Shown here piece after piece: positions 33,597 through 43,471 of a stretch of 64,000 nucleotides of DNA. The notes beneath the pieces were generated by a model. That model ran no database searches, had not been told where the DNA came from, and saw only the letters and a list, made by a program, of their open reading frames with translations. The position numbers were made by a program, and so were the translations under genes. This stretch comes from DASZHJ01 sp035604335 (GTDB taxonomy: Bacteria; Pseudomonadota; Alphaproteobacteria; ATCC43930; CGMCC-115725). Location of the stretch: assembly GCA_035604335.1 (NCBI GenBank), contig DATNIT010000253.1, forward strand, positions 1-64,000, given 5' to 3'. How positions within the stretch are numbered: position 1 is the first letter of the stretch; each line of letters begins with the position of its first letter.

Positions 33597-33821
33597 TTAG
33601 TCGACCTTCAGGAAGATCCGGTGGTCGTATTCCCAGTGCTGGGTCAGCGTGCGCCGGATCTGATCGTAGACCTGCACGGGCTCGACGCGCTCTACGGTGA
33701 TGGAAGCCTCGACAGGAGCCGCCGGCTCAACGGTGCCGAAGGTGTAGATCAAGTGGTCAATGACACTGCTGTCCTCGAGGGACTGCTTGTCGTCAGCGCG
33801 GAGCGAATCCAGCTGGTCCAT
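33597..33821 (-). CDS. Small acidic hypothetical protein
   Basis: 74 aa from the ATG at 33821, chosen because GGGAGG lies 5 bases upstream; the frame is open to 33920 but without a ribosome site. Sequence begins MDQLDSLRADDKQSLEDSSV and ends TLTQHWEYDHRIFLKVD. No signal, membrane segment or known motif. The strong ribosome site, flanking hairpins and AT-richer upstream region support a real gene. Function unknown. Confidence 0.6.
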   Translation of the reverse strand: MDQLDSLRADDKQSLEDSSVIDHLIYTFGTVEPAAPVEASITVERVEPVQVYDQIRRTLTQHWEYDHRIFLKVD

Positions 33822-34022
33822 TGCGCCTCCCCAATCCTCTATTCTTCCACCGTGCTCGACACCCACGGGAGTAATCTTTGGTCCGAGCATCTGTGAGCAT
33901 AGAAGTACCACAAAGGGCAAAAGTCAAAGGCCATTGCCCCGTCTTCTAACTCACGATTTGTGGCAATTTGGTGGTTCGGCACTGCACAAAACCGAGTCTT
34001 GTGGTTAATCGGCAAAGTATAA

Positions 34023-35528
34023 CTATGGCTTGAAGGCATAGATTCGGCCATCGCCCGCAATGAAGAGGCGATCATCGCTGGCGAGGATCGTGACGAAATG
34101 CCTCAGGCCTTGCATGACCTCAGCCGGGCCGCCACCCGCAAAGACGGGGGTACCCGTGTCGGCACGAAACCCATGGAGGCGATTGTCGCCCTCGGCCCCG
34201 ACCATCCAGACAATCGGATTGGAGTTGTCGTCGTCCGTGGTGACGATCGGAGCGCCACGGCCGCTGATATCCGCGCACCACGCCGTCGAGAGTTTGGGTG
34301 CGGGATGCGCATCGATCTTGAGCATCGTGAGGCCACCGATCGAGACCCGATTGGGACAAGCGGCGCCGGCGCCTTCGAAGGCGACATAGGATCCATTCAG
34401 CGTCGGCAAGACCGCGGGCGCGGTGCGGATCGGATTTCGCGCCACGCGCTGCACGTCGCGGGCGCCGCCGACGCCGCCGAGATTGGTGCGGTCGAGCAAA
34501 TAGCCTTTGCCATCTTTCCCAAGCGCCAGCAGCAACGCGGTCTTGCCGTCGGGATCGGCAACATCGAGCGGCAGCGCGCCGACGCCGCCGAGATCGGCAT
34601 CGGCGTCGTCGAGGGCCTTCCAATCGGTCGGTGCGAAGAAGTCGCGCGGATCCTGCGTCGTCTTGAGATCGAGATCGAGGCGGATGATCGCCTCGCCGTC
34701 CGCCCATTCGTGGGCGCCCTCGGTATTTCCGGTGGCGACGAACAGCGAGCGTCCGTCATAACTGACGCCGCCGGGCGCCCAGACCCCGCCGGCCATGCCG
34801 CGCGTGGTCCAGGCGACGACTGTGCGGGGGTCGTTGAGATCGATCCCTACGACCCAGCCATGGTACTGCCCGCAGTCGCCGAAATGCCCACCGTAGGGGA
34901 CGTAGAGCTTGTTCTCGGCGATCAGCAGGGCGCCGCGCTGATTCTGGACGCGCGGCGTGAAGGCGAGGCCGCGCGAGCGAAGCGCCTCGGCGACGTTCAC
35001 GGGAAACCCGGGCAGGACCGCGCCGTCGCCGACGGATAACCCGAAGATGAGATGCTGCGCGCCCGATCCATCCGGCGCCTCGACCATGGCGTCGAGATAG
35101 ATCGCGTCCTTGATCCCGTCGATCGTGGGCGTTCCCGTGATGCCGAGCGGACTGATATTTCCGCACGGCAGGGCGGAGCGCGGCACCGGCGGTCCCAGGG
35201 ATTTCTTCCAGGCGACTTTTCCGTTGCGGCCGTCGAGCGCATAGACCGAGTTGTTCTCCGTCGCCACGATCACCAGCTTCCGACTGGTTTGGCGGAAGTG
35301 CCAGAACAAGGGCTGCGCGTAGACGTTCCCGTCGACCCGGCCGTCGAACTCGGGATCGAGATGCATGCCGGCGGCGCGCTCGTAAGTGAGCCGAGGCATC
35401 ACGTAGAGCCCGCCGCGGGCCGCGTCGTTGTGAAACGTCAGGATCGACTGGGCATTACCAACGCCGCCGAGCAGCAGCATGGCGCCAAGTCCTGCAGCAA
35501 GCCCGAGGGTGCGGCGGATGTGTCGCAT
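34023..35528 (-). CDS. Secreted quinoprotein-like beta-propeller protein
   Basis: 501 aa from the ATG at 35528 (MRHIRRTLGLAAGLGAMLLL, signal ending GNA/Q). Repeats of the PQQ-propeller type: LVIVATENNSVYALDGRNGK, SVYALDG..G..W and KLYVPYGGHFGDCG followed by DLNDP. It lacks an obvious cytochrome c CXXCH motif and no PQQ dehydrogenase active-site set could be assigned, so it may be a structural or sensory propeller. It follows the mdtABC-outer-membrane-factor operon by 34 bases on the same strand and could be its last gene. Confidence 0.75.
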   Translation of the reverse strand: MRHIRRTLGLAAGLGAMLLLGGVGNAQSILTFHNDAARGGLYVMPRLTYERAAGMHLDPEFDGRVDGNVYAQPLFWHFRQTSRKLVIVATENNSVYALDGRNGKVAWKKSLGPPVPRSALPCGNISPLGITGTPTIDGIKDAIYLDAMVEAPDGSGAQHLIFGLSVGDGAVLPGFPVNVAEALRSRGLAFTPRVQNQRGALLIAENKLYVPYGGHFGDCGQYHGWVVGIDLNDPRTVVAWTTRGMAGGVWAPGGVSYDGRSLFVATGNTEGAHEWADGEAIIRLDLDLKTTQDPRDFFAPTDWKALDDADADLGGVGALPLDVADPDGKTALLLALGKDGKGYLLDRTNLGGVGGARDVQRVARNPIRTAPAVLPTLNGSYVAFEGAGAACPNRVSIGGLTMLKIDAHPAPKLSTAWCADISGRGAPIVTTDDDNSNPIVWMVGAEGDNRLHGFRADTGTPVFAGGGPAEVMQGLRHFVTILASDDRLFIAGDGRIYAFKP

Positions 35529-35562
35529 GGATTGTCTCTCTAAGATCATGGAGGAGTGACCG

Positions 35563-37032
35563 CTATGGGCTCGACGCACCGGTCCCGGCCGGCGGTAAGC
35601 CCTGACGGATCCGATCATGGCTCGGAAGGTCGGCGGCCGTCCAGCCGCCGCCCAGGGCCTCGATCAGCACGACGCTCGCAGCCAGCCGGCTCTGCAGGAT
35701 GGCGAGCGCGGTCTGCTTGTTGCTGAGCGACACGGTCTGCGCGGTGATGACGTTGGTGTAGGCCACGGTTCCCGCGGTGTATTGATTGAGGATCAGGCGC
35801 TCGGCCTCCTCCGCGGCCCTGACCGCGCGATTCTGGACCTCGGCCTGTTGCTCGAGGATGCGCAGCGCGGCGAGTTGGTCCTCCACCTGCTGAAACGCCG
35901 CCAGCACCGTCTGCCGATAGTTGGCGATGGTCTGGTCATAGGCCGCGCGCGCCGCCGCGACCTGCGCCGAGCGCAAGCCCGCGTCGAACACAGTCTCCGC
36001 GAGCTGCGGCCCCACCGACCACACCGCGTTCGAGGCGCGGAAAAGATTCTCGATCGCGGAGCCCAAGAACCCATAGGAGGCGGAGAGGGTGATCGCGGGA
36101 TAATAGGCCGCGATGGCGACGCCGATCTGCGCATTGGCGGCCGCCGTCGCGCGCTCGGCGGCGGCGATGTCGGGCCGGCGCTCCAGCAGCGTCGAGGGAA
36201 CGCCCGGCGGAACCACCGGCACGCGGAGCTCCAGCGGCGTCGGCGCGATGGAGAACTCGGCCGGCGGCTTGCCGATCAGCACGGCGATGGCGTGCTCGAG
36301 CTGAGCCCGCTGAACACCGACGTTGATCGCCAGCGCCCTCACGCCCTCGACCTGGGCTTGCGCCTGCGCCACGTCCGAGCGTGCGGCCGTGCCCTGGGTG
36401 TATCGGTTCTGGGTGATCTGCAGCGATTTCGTGTCGGCGTCCACGGTCGCGTCGAGCAACCGCTTGAGCTCGTCGCTGATCCGGAGGTCGAGGTAGTCGG
36501 TGGCCAGCACCGATTGCGCGGAGAGCCGGGCCGCCGCAAGGTCGGCGGCACTCGCCTCGGCACTCGCGTAGCTGGCCTCCACGGATCGCCGGATCCGGCC
36601 CCAGACGTCGATTTCCCAGCTCAGACTGCCCGTGACGCTGAATTGGCTCTTGATGGTGCTGCGGCCGGTCTGACCGCCGCCGGTGCCCGAGCGCTGCGCC
36701 GAGGTGTCGAGGCCGACAGTCGGAAAGAAGGCCGTCCGGGCTTCCTCGACCAGCGCGCTCGCCTGCCGGAAGGCCGCTTCGGAGGCCTTGAGCGTCTGGT
36801 TCGAGACATCGATCTGCGCCTCGAGCTGATCGAGCAGCGGATCCTTGTAGATCGACCACCAGGCGGTACCGCTCCCGGCGTCCTGAGGCTCGCTCGGCTT
36901 CCAGCCGTCCAGCTCCTTGTAGGCGGCTGGCGTGGGCGCCGTCGGCCGCTTGTAGTCCGGGCCCACCTCGCAGGCCGCGAGCGACGCCAGCGCCACCGCG
37001 GGCACGACCCATCGGAGCCGCGCGCTCATCAT
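35563..37032 (-). CDS. RND efflux outer-membrane factor lipoprotein, NodT/OprM type
   Basis: 489 aa from the ATG at 37032, overlapping the mdtC-like stop by ATGA; the ATG at 37029 would drop one residue. Lipoprotein signal VALASLAAC at about residue 22, then CEVGPDYKRPTAPTPAAY, the standard start of this family. Two OEP repeats (about 65-270 and 275-470) with helical ALDYLDLRISDELKRLL-like segments; RRPDIAAAERATAAANAQIG is the conserved second-repeat motif. Forms the TolC-like trimer for the MdtABC pump. Gene order as in muxABC-opmB. Confidence 0.92.
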   Translation of the reverse strand: MMSARLRWVVPAVALASLAACEVGPDYKRPTAPTPAAYKELDGWKPSEPQDAGSGTAWWSIYKDPLLDQLEAQIDVSNQTLKASEAAFRQASALVEEARTAFFPTVGLDTSAQRSGTGGGQTGRSTIKSQFSVTGSLSWEIDVWGRIRRSVEASYASAEASAADLAAARLSAQSVLATDYLDLRISDELKRLLDATVDADTKSLQITQNRYTQGTAARSDVAQAQAQVEGVRALAINVGVQRAQLEHAIAVLIGKPPAEFSIAPTPLELRVPVVPPGVPSTLLERRPDIAAAERATAAANAQIGVAIAAYYPAITLSASYGFLGSAIENLFRASNAVWSVGPQLAETVFDAGLRSAQVAAARAAYDQTIANYRQTVLAAFQQVEDQLAALRILEQQAEVQNRAVRAAEEAERLILNQYTAGTVAYTNVITAQTVSLSNKQTALAILQSRLAASVVLIEALGGGWTAADLPSHDRIRQGLPPAGTGASSP

Positions 37033-40000
37033 TCGCCGCCTTGCAGCGGCGCCGCGACGCCCGGATGGCTGCGGCGCCAGAGCCGCTGGCACCAGAGCTG
37101 GAACCGGTCGAGGTAAAGGTAGATCACGGGGGTGGTATAGAGCGTCAAGACTTGGCTCACCAGCAGTCCGCCAACGATGGAGATGCCGAGGGGCCGGCGG
37201 AGCTCGCCGCCCTCGCCGGCGCCGATCGCGAGCGGCACCGCGCCCAAGAGCGCGGCCATTGTGGTCATCATGATCGGGCGGAAGCGCAGCAGACAGGCTT
37301 GATAGATCGCATCGCGCGACGTCAGATTCTGCTTGCGCTCGGCATCGATGGCGAAGTCGATCATCATGATCGCGTTTTTCTTGACGATGCCGATCAGCAA
37401 GATGACGCCGATGAGCGCAATGATATCGAATTCCGAGTTGAACGCCATCAGCGCCAGGATGGCGCCGACGCCCGCCGACGGCAGCGTCGACAGGATGGTG
37501 AGGGGGTGCACGTAGCTCTCGTAGAGGACGCCCAGCACGATGTAGACCGCGGCGATCGCCGCGAGGACCAGGTAGGGCTCGTTGGCGAGCGATTGCTGAA
37601 AGGCGCGCGCGGTACCCTGGAACGTGCCGTGTATCGTGCCGGGAACGCCGATGCGCGTCATCGCCTCGTTGATGGCAGCGACCGCATCGCTGAGGGATTT
37701 TCCCGCCGCCAGGTTGAAGGAGATCGTGCTGGCGACGAAGAGGCCTTGATGGCTGACGGCGAGCGGCGTCTTGCCGGGCTCGTAACGGGCGAAGGCGGCG
37801 AGCGGCACCATGGTCTCCGCAGCGGAACTCACGGCCGCGCCGGTGGAGACACCGCCGCGGCCGGTGGCGGCCAGCTGATTGTTTGCGAGATTGCGCGCGG
37901 TGTCCTGCGCGATGGTCGCGGCCGAGGAGGACGCCTTGGGCCCCAAAACGGTTCCCGCCACGGCGTTGGTCTGCTGAACGCCCCCTACGGATCCGCCGGC
38001 GGTGCTCACGTACAGGTCGTCGAGGGTCTCCGGGCTCTGCCAGAACTCGGGCGCTACTTCCATGACCACGTGATACTGGTTGATCGCGTTGTAGATCGTC
38101 GACACCTGACGCTGGCCGAAGGCGTCGTAAAGCGTGTTGTCGATCTGGCTCGCGTTGACCTTAAAGCGCGCCGCTGTCGCGCGGTCGATGACCAGATCCG
38201 TTTCCAGGCCGTTCTGTTGCTGGTCGGAGTTGACGTCCGTCAAATCCGGCAGCGCCTGCAACGCCTCGGTGATCTTCGGGCCCCAGGTGTAGACGTCGGC
38301 GAGATTGTCGCCCTGGAGGGTGTACTGGTACTGCGCGTTGCTCTGCCGGCCGCCCACACGGATATCTTGCGCCGCCTGCAGAAAGAGGGAGGCACCCGGC
38401 ACCTGCGTGAGCTCGCGGCGCAGACGCGTAATCACCTGGTCCGCCGAGACGCTGCGCTCCGCCAACGGCTTCAGCGAGATGAACACGAAGCCGCCATTCG
38501 TCTGGCCTCCGCCGGTGAAACCGACCACGTTGGCGACCGCATCGTCTTTCTGCACGATCGAGATGAATTGCGCGAGCTTCTGGCGCATCAGCTGAAAGGA
38601 GATGCTCTGGTCGGCCTGAATGCCGCCGATCACGCGCCCCGTATCCTCTTGCGGGAAGAAGCCCTTGGGCACGGCCATGAAAAGGTAGACATTGAAGCAG
38701 AGCGTCAGCAGCAGGATCAGCATGACACTGACCGGATGCGCAAGCGCGCGCTGCAGCGTCCGGTCGTAGGCCCGCAACAGGGCCTCGAAGCAGCGCTCCG
38801 CCACGCGCGAGAAGCGCCCTGCGCGGCGCTGGTCTGGCGGTACGATAACGCGGGCGCACATCATCGGCGTCGTGGTCAAGGAAACCACCAGAGATACGGC
38901 AATCGCCATGGAGAGCGTGACGGCGAACTCGCGGAAGTAGCGCCCGACGATTCCGCCCATCAGTAAGATGGGTAGAAAGACCGCAATCAGCGAGAGGCTC
39001 ATGGAGAGTACGGTAAAGCCCACCTCGCGCGCGCCCTGTATCGCCGCTTGGAAGCGCGGCATGCCGGCCTCGACATGGCGCGAGATGTTCTCCATCACCA
39101 CGATGGCGTCGTCGACCACGAAACCCGTCGAGATCGTGAGCGCCATCAGCGAGAGATTGTCGAGGCTATAGCCCAGCAGGTACATGCCGCCGAGGGTGCC
39201 GAGCAGCGACACCGGCACCGCGACGCTGGGCACGAGCGTTGCGCGCGCGTTGCGCAGGAACAGGAACACCACCATGATGACCAGAGCGATCGAGATCATC
39301 AGGGTCCGCTCGACTTCCTTCAGCGAGGATCGGATCGTCGTCGACTGGTCCAACGCCACGCGCATTTCGATATCGCTGGGAATCGATGCTTGCAGCTCGG
39401 GCAAGAGTGCCCGCGCGCGATCGACCGTCTCGATCACGTTGGCACCGGGCTGCCGATAGAGGATCACGAGCACGGATGGGCGACCGTTCGCGAGCCCGTC
39501 GTTTCGGATGTTCTCCACGGAATCGATGATCTCGCCGAGGTCCGACAGCCTTACGGCAGCGCCGTTTCGGTAGGCGACCAGTAGCGATCGGTATTGCGAT
39601 GCCTTCGTCGCCTGATCGTTGTCGTAGAGTTGGTAGTGCAGATCGCCTTCCTCGATGGCGCCCTTGGGAGCATGGGCGTTCGCCGAAGCGAGTGCCGCGC
39701 GCACGTCCTCGAGGCCGATGCCGTACTTGAAGAGCGCACGCGGGTTGAGCTCCACCCGTACCGCAGGCAGCGCCGCGCCACCAATGGTGACCTGGCCGAT
39801 CCCGGCGAGCTGCGAGAACTTCTGCTGCATCACCGAGGACGCCGCGTCGTAGATCTGGCCGCGGCCCAGGGTCGGTGACGTCAAAGTGATGATCATGATC
39901 GGCGCGTCGGCCGGGTTCACCTTGCGGTAGGTCGGGTTGCTGCGCAGGCTCGCCGGGAGGTCGGCGCGGGCGGCGTTGATCGCCGCCTGGACATCGCGCG

Positions 40001-40313
40001 CAGCGCCATCGATGTCGCGATTGAGACCGAACTGCAGCGTGATGCGCGCCTGACCGACGGTGCTCTGCGAGGTCATCTCGCTGACGTCCGCGATGACGCC
40101 GAGGTGACGCTCCAGCGGCGTCGCGACGCTGGTCGACACCACCTCGGGGCTTGCGCCGGGCAGGGAAGCCTGAACCGAGATAGTGGGGAAATCCACCTGC
40201 GGCAGCGGCGACACCGGCAGCTGGAAGAAGGCAATGACGCCAGCGAGAGCGACGCCGCAAGTCAGCAGCGTCGTCGCCACCATGCGCCGGATGAAGACCT
40301 CCGACGGGTTCAC
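37029..40313 (-). CDS. mdtC: RND multidrug efflux permease, MdtC-like
   Basis: 1094 aa. MdtC-type start (FIRRMVATTLLTCGVALAGV ... PLPQVDFPTISVQASLPGAS) and the proton-relay pair in ISTGFVVDDAIVVMENI. About 60 residues longer than E. coli MdtC: an Ala/Gly/Ser-rich stretch around 780-850 (KASSSAATIAQDTARNLANN ... GRGGVSTGAAVSSAAETMV) interrupts the periplasmic porter domain. Start overlaps the mdtB-like stop by ATGA. With MdtB it should form the asymmetric heterotrimeric pump. Confidence 0.93.
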   Translation of the reverse strand: MNPSEVFIRRMVATTLLTCGVALAGVIAFFQLPVSPLPQVDFPTISVQASLPGASPEVVSTSVATPLERHLGVIADVSEMTSQSTVGQARITLQFGLNRDIDGAARDVQAAINAARADLPASLRSNPTYRKVNPADAPIMIITLTSPTLGRGQIYDAASSVMQQKFSQLAGIGQVTIGGAALPAVRVELNPRALFKYGIGLEDVRAALASANAHAPKGAIEEGDLHYQLYDNDQATKASQYRSLLVAYRNGAAVRLSDLGEIIDSVENIRNDGLANGRPSVLVILYRQPGANVIETVDRARALLPELQASIPSDIEMRVALDQSTTIRSSLKEVERTLMISIALVIMVVFLFLRNARATLVPSVAVPVSLLGTLGGMYLLGYSLDNLSLMALTISTGFVVDDAIVVMENISRHVEAGMPRFQAAIQGAREVGFTVLSMSLSLIAVFLPILLMGGIVGRYFREFAVTLSMAIAVSLVVSLTTTPMMCARVIVPPDQRRAGRFSRVAERCFEALLRAYDRTLQRALAHPVSVMLILLLTLCFNVYLFMAVPKGFFPQEDTGRVIGGIQADQSISFQLMRQKLAQFISIVQKDDAVANVVGFTGGGQTNGGFVFISLKPLAERSVSADQVITRLRRELTQVPGASLFLQAAQDIRVGGRQSNAQYQYTLQGDNLADVYTWGPKITEALQALPDLTDVNSDQQQNGLETDLVIDRATAARFKVNASQIDNTLYDAFGQRQVSTIYNAINQYHVVMEVAPEFWQSPETLDDLYVSTAGGSVGGVQQTNAVAGTVLGPKASSSAATIAQDTARNLANNQLAATGRGGVSTGAAVSSAAETMVPLAAFARYEPGKTPLAVSHQGLFVASTISFNLAAGKSLSDAVAAINEAMTRIGVPGTIHGTFQGTARAFQQSLANEPYLVLAAIAAVYIVLGVLYESYVHPLTILSTLPSAGVGAILALMAFNSEFDIIALIGVILLIGIVKKNAIMMIDFAIDAERKQNLTSRDAIYQACLLRFRPIMMTTMAALLGAVPLAIGAGEGGELRRPLGISIVGGLLVSQVLTLYTTPVIYLYLDRFQLWCQRLWRRSHPGVAAPLQGGE

Positions 40314-43300
40314 GACGACGGGTTCCGCTCGCGGCGGTCATCGGGCTCGGGCGGGAAGTGGCGGGCAAGCCGCTGGCCCAGCCGGTCGAAAGCGAGATAG
40401 ATGACCGGGGTGGTGAAGAGCGTCAGGAGCTGGCTCACGATGAGACCGCCGACGATGCTGATGCCCAACGGATGGCGGAGCTCCGAGCCCGTGCCGCTGC
40501 CGACCATCAAGGGCAGCGCGCCAAGCAGCGCCGCCATAGTGGTCATGAGGATCGGGCGCAGCCGCAGCAGGCAAGCCTGGTGGATTGCCTCGCGCGGCGA
40601 CTTACCTTCCTCGCGCTCGGCCTCCAGCGCGAAGTCGATCATCATGATCGCGTTCTTCTTGACGATGCCGATCAACAGGACGATGCCGATGATGGCGATA
40701 ATGCTGAGGTCGCTGCCGGCGACGATCAAGGCCAACAGCGCGCCGATACCGGCGGAGGGCAGCGTCGACAAGATCGTCACCGGATGGACGAAGCTCTCGT
40801 AGAGCACGCCGAGCACGATGTAGACCGTCACGATCGCGGCCAGGATCAGGAACAACTCGTTGCTGAGGGCGGCCTGGAAGGCGAGCGCCGCGCCTTGAAA
40901 GATCGTGAGCACGCTGAGCGGCATGCCGATATCCAGCTCCGCCTGCTTCACCGCCGGCACGGCATCGCCCAGCGATGCGCCGGGTGCCAGATTGAACGAT
41001 ATATTGGTGGCCGGAAATTGCGCGAGGTGATTGATCTTGAGCGGCGCCGTTTGCTCGCTCAGCGTGACAAGCGTGGACAGCGGAACCTGGCCGCCCGTGG
41101 CGGTGGCGGAGGGTAGATAGATCGACCCGAGCGAGGTCAGCGAGGATTGCATGTCCGGCTCGGCCTCCAGGATCACGCGGTACTGGTTCGACTGAGTGAA
41201 GATGGTCGAGATGATGCGCTGGCCGAAGGCGTCGTAGAGGGCATTGTCGACGGTCGCCGGCGTGATACCAAAGCGCGCCGCCGTGTCGCGATCGATGGTG
41301 AGGTAGGCCGAGAGACCCCGCTCCTCCTGGTCGCTGGCTACGTTCTCGAAGGCCGGGAGCTGGTTCAGCCGGTCTACGAGCCTCGGTGCCCAAGCGGCGA
41401 GATCGTCGGGACTGGCGCTCTCCAGCACGAACTGGTACTGCGTCCTGCTCACCGTCGTGTCGATGGTGAGATCCTGCACCGGCTGCATGTAAAGCGAGAT
41501 GCCGCCGACATCCGCGGTCTCTTGCTGCAATTGGCGGATGATGTCGCTCGCGCTGAGCTGGCGCGCGTCGTGCGGCTTCAGATTGATCAGGAACCGGCCG
41601 CTGTTGAGCGTCGTGTTGGTACCGTCGATGCCGATGAAAGACGAGAGGCTGTCGACGTTGGGGTCCTTGAGAATGGCAGCGGCCAGCGCCTGCTGGCGCT
41701 CGGCCATCGCGGGATAGGAGATCGATTGCGCCGCCTCGGAGATGCCCTGGATCAGGCCGGTGTCCTGGATCGGGAAGAAACCCTTGGGAATCCAAATATA
41801 GAGGGCCGCGGTGAGCACCAATGTCGCCAGCGCCACCACAAGCGTCAGCGGCTGGTGATCCAAAACCGTATTGAGAGCGCGATCGTAAGCGCGGACCAGC
41901 GCATCGAACCATTCGCGGTTCTTGCGCTCGAACATGCTCTCCGTGGTCTCGTCATGTCGGCGCAGCAACTTGGCGCAGGCCATCGGCACCAATGTCAGCG
42001 ATACCACGGCAGAGATCAGGATGGTCACCGAGAGAGTGATCGCGAACTCGCGGAAGAGGCGGCCCACGACGTCGCCCATGAACAGCAGGGGGATCAGCAC
42101 CGCGATCAGCGATATCGTCAGCGACACGATCGTGAAACCGATCTGCTCAGAGCCCTTGAGCGCCGCCTTCAGCGGCGGATCGCCCTCCTCCAAATAGCGA
42201 GCGATGTTCTCGATCATCACGATGGCGTCGTCGACCACGAAGCCGGTCGCGATGGTAAGCGCCATCAGCGAGAGGTTGTTGATGCTGAAGCCCAGCAAGT
42301 ACATGGCGCCGAAGGTGCCGACGAGCGACAGCGGCACCGAGAGGCTCGGGATGATGGTGGCCCGCAGATTGCGTAGAAACAGAAAGATCACCAGAACGAC
42401 CAGGACGACGGCCAGCGCCAGCTCGAACTCGACGTCCGCTACGGAGGCGCGGATCGTGGTGGTTCGGTCGGTGAGCACGGCAACATCGACAGCCGAAGGG
42501 AGCGAGGCTTGCAACTGCGGAAGCAGAGCCTTGACGCTGTCGACGACGGCGATGACGTTGGCGCCGGGCTGGCGCTGGATATTGAGGATCACCGCAGGCG
42601 TGACGTTGGTCCAGGCGGCGAGGCGTGAATTCTCCGAGCCGTCCACCACGGCCGCCACGTCCGAGAGATGCACGGCAGAGCCGTTCTTGTAGGCCACGAC
42701 CAGGGCTCGGTAGTCGTCGGCGCTGTGCAGCTGATCGTTGGCATTGATGGTGTAGGCGCGCGAGGGTCCGTCGAAATTGCCTTTGGGCGTGTTGACATTG
42801 GCGTTGGCGACGGTGGTGCGGAGATCGTCGATGTTGAGGCCGTAGGCGGCGAGCGCCCGGGGATTCGCCTGGATGCGCACCGCCGGGCGTTGACCGCCGC
42901 TGATGCTGACCAGGCCGACACCGGGAAGCTGTGAGATCTTCTGCGCGAGACGGGTGTCGGCGACGTCCTCGATTTGCGGCAGCGGGATGGTCTTGGACGT
43001 GAGCGCCAGAGTGAGGATCGGCGCATCCGCTGGATTCACCTTCGCATAGATCGGCGGGGCCGGCAGGTCGCTGGGCAGCAGGTTACCGGCCGCGTTGATC
43101 GCGGCCTGAACTTCCTGCTCGGCGACGTCGAGGTTGATGGCAAGGCTGAACTGAAGCGTGATCACCGAGGCGCCGGCGGAGCTGCTCGACGACATCTGGT
43201 TCAGGCTCGGCATCTGCCCGAATTGGACCTCGAGCGGAGCCGTCACCGAGGTCGTCATGACGTCCGGGCTGGCGCCGGGATAGAAGGTCTGCACCTGGAT

Positions 43301-43432
43301 GGTGGGATAGTCGACCTCTGGGAGAGCCGAGAGCGGCAGGAAGCGGAAAGCGAGCCCGCCCACCAGCAGGATCGCCACCATCAGGAGCGTGGTGGCGACC
43401 GGCCGCAGGATGAACGGACGCGAGGGGCTCAC
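40310..43432 (-). CDS. mdtB: RND multidrug efflux permease, MdtB-like
   Basis: 1040 aa, standard HAE-1 length. Starts SRPFILRPVATTLLMVAILL and continues LPEVDYPTIQVQTFYPGASP, close to E. coli MdtB as recalled; membrane helix 4 carries IATGFVVDDAIVMIENI with the two proton-relay Asp. Twelve hydrophobic helices and two large periplasmic loops. Lies between the fusion-protein gene (40-base gap) and mdtC (4-base overlap). Confidence 0.94.
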   Translation of the reverse strand: MSPSRPFILRPVATTLLMVAILLVGGLAFRFLPLSALPEVDYPTIQVQTFYPGASPDVMTTSVTAPLEVQFGQMPSLNQMSSSSSAGASVITLQFSLAINLDVAEQEVQAAINAAGNLLPSDLPAPPIYAKVNPADAPILTLALTSKTIPLPQIEDVADTRLAQKISQLPGVGLVSISGGQRPAVRIQANPRALAAYGLNIDDLRTTVANANVNTPKGNFDGPSRAYTINANDQLHSADDYRALVVAYKNGSAVHLSDVAAVVDGSENSRLAAWTNVTPAVILNIQRQPGANVIAVVDSVKALLPQLQASLPSAVDVAVLTDRTTTIRASVADVEFELALAVVLVVLVIFLFLRNLRATIIPSLSVPLSLVGTFGAMYLLGFSINNLSLMALTIATGFVVDDAIVMIENIARYLEEGDPPLKAALKGSEQIGFTIVSLTISLIAVLIPLLFMGDVVGRLFREFAITLSVTILISAVVSLTLVPMACAKLLRRHDETTESMFERKNREWFDALVRAYDRALNTVLDHQPLTLVVALATLVLTAALYIWIPKGFFPIQDTGLIQGISEAAQSISYPAMAERQQALAAAILKDPNVDSLSSFIGIDGTNTTLNSGRFLINLKPHDARQLSASDIIRQLQQETADVGGISLYMQPVQDLTIDTTVSRTQYQFVLESASPDDLAAWAPRLVDRLNQLPAFENVASDQEERGLSAYLTIDRDTAARFGITPATVDNALYDAFGQRIISTIFTQSNQYRVILEAEPDMQSSLTSLGSIYLPSATATGGQVPLSTLVTLSEQTAPLKINHLAQFPATNISFNLAPGASLGDAVPAVKQAELDIGMPLSVLTIFQGAALAFQAALSNELFLILAAIVTVYIVLGVLYESFVHPVTILSTLPSAGIGALLALIVAGSDLSIIAIIGIVLLIGIVKKNAIMMIDFALEAEREEGKSPREAIHQACLLRLRPILMTTMAALLGALPLMVGSGTGSELRHPLGISIVGGLIVSQLLTLFTTPVIYLAFDRLGQRLARHFPPEPDDRRERNPSS

Positions 43433-43471
43433 CGCGAATCCTCGTTCATAGGCGACGACGTCGCTGCTTTG

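Noticed and set aside
37041..38966. A 641-codon plus-strand open frame inside mdtC, and similar long frames opposite mdtB, mdtA, tpsB and gabT
   Set aside because: All lie antisense to well-recognised genes and encode His/Arg/Gln-rich sequence without motifs; these are third-position GC artefacts.
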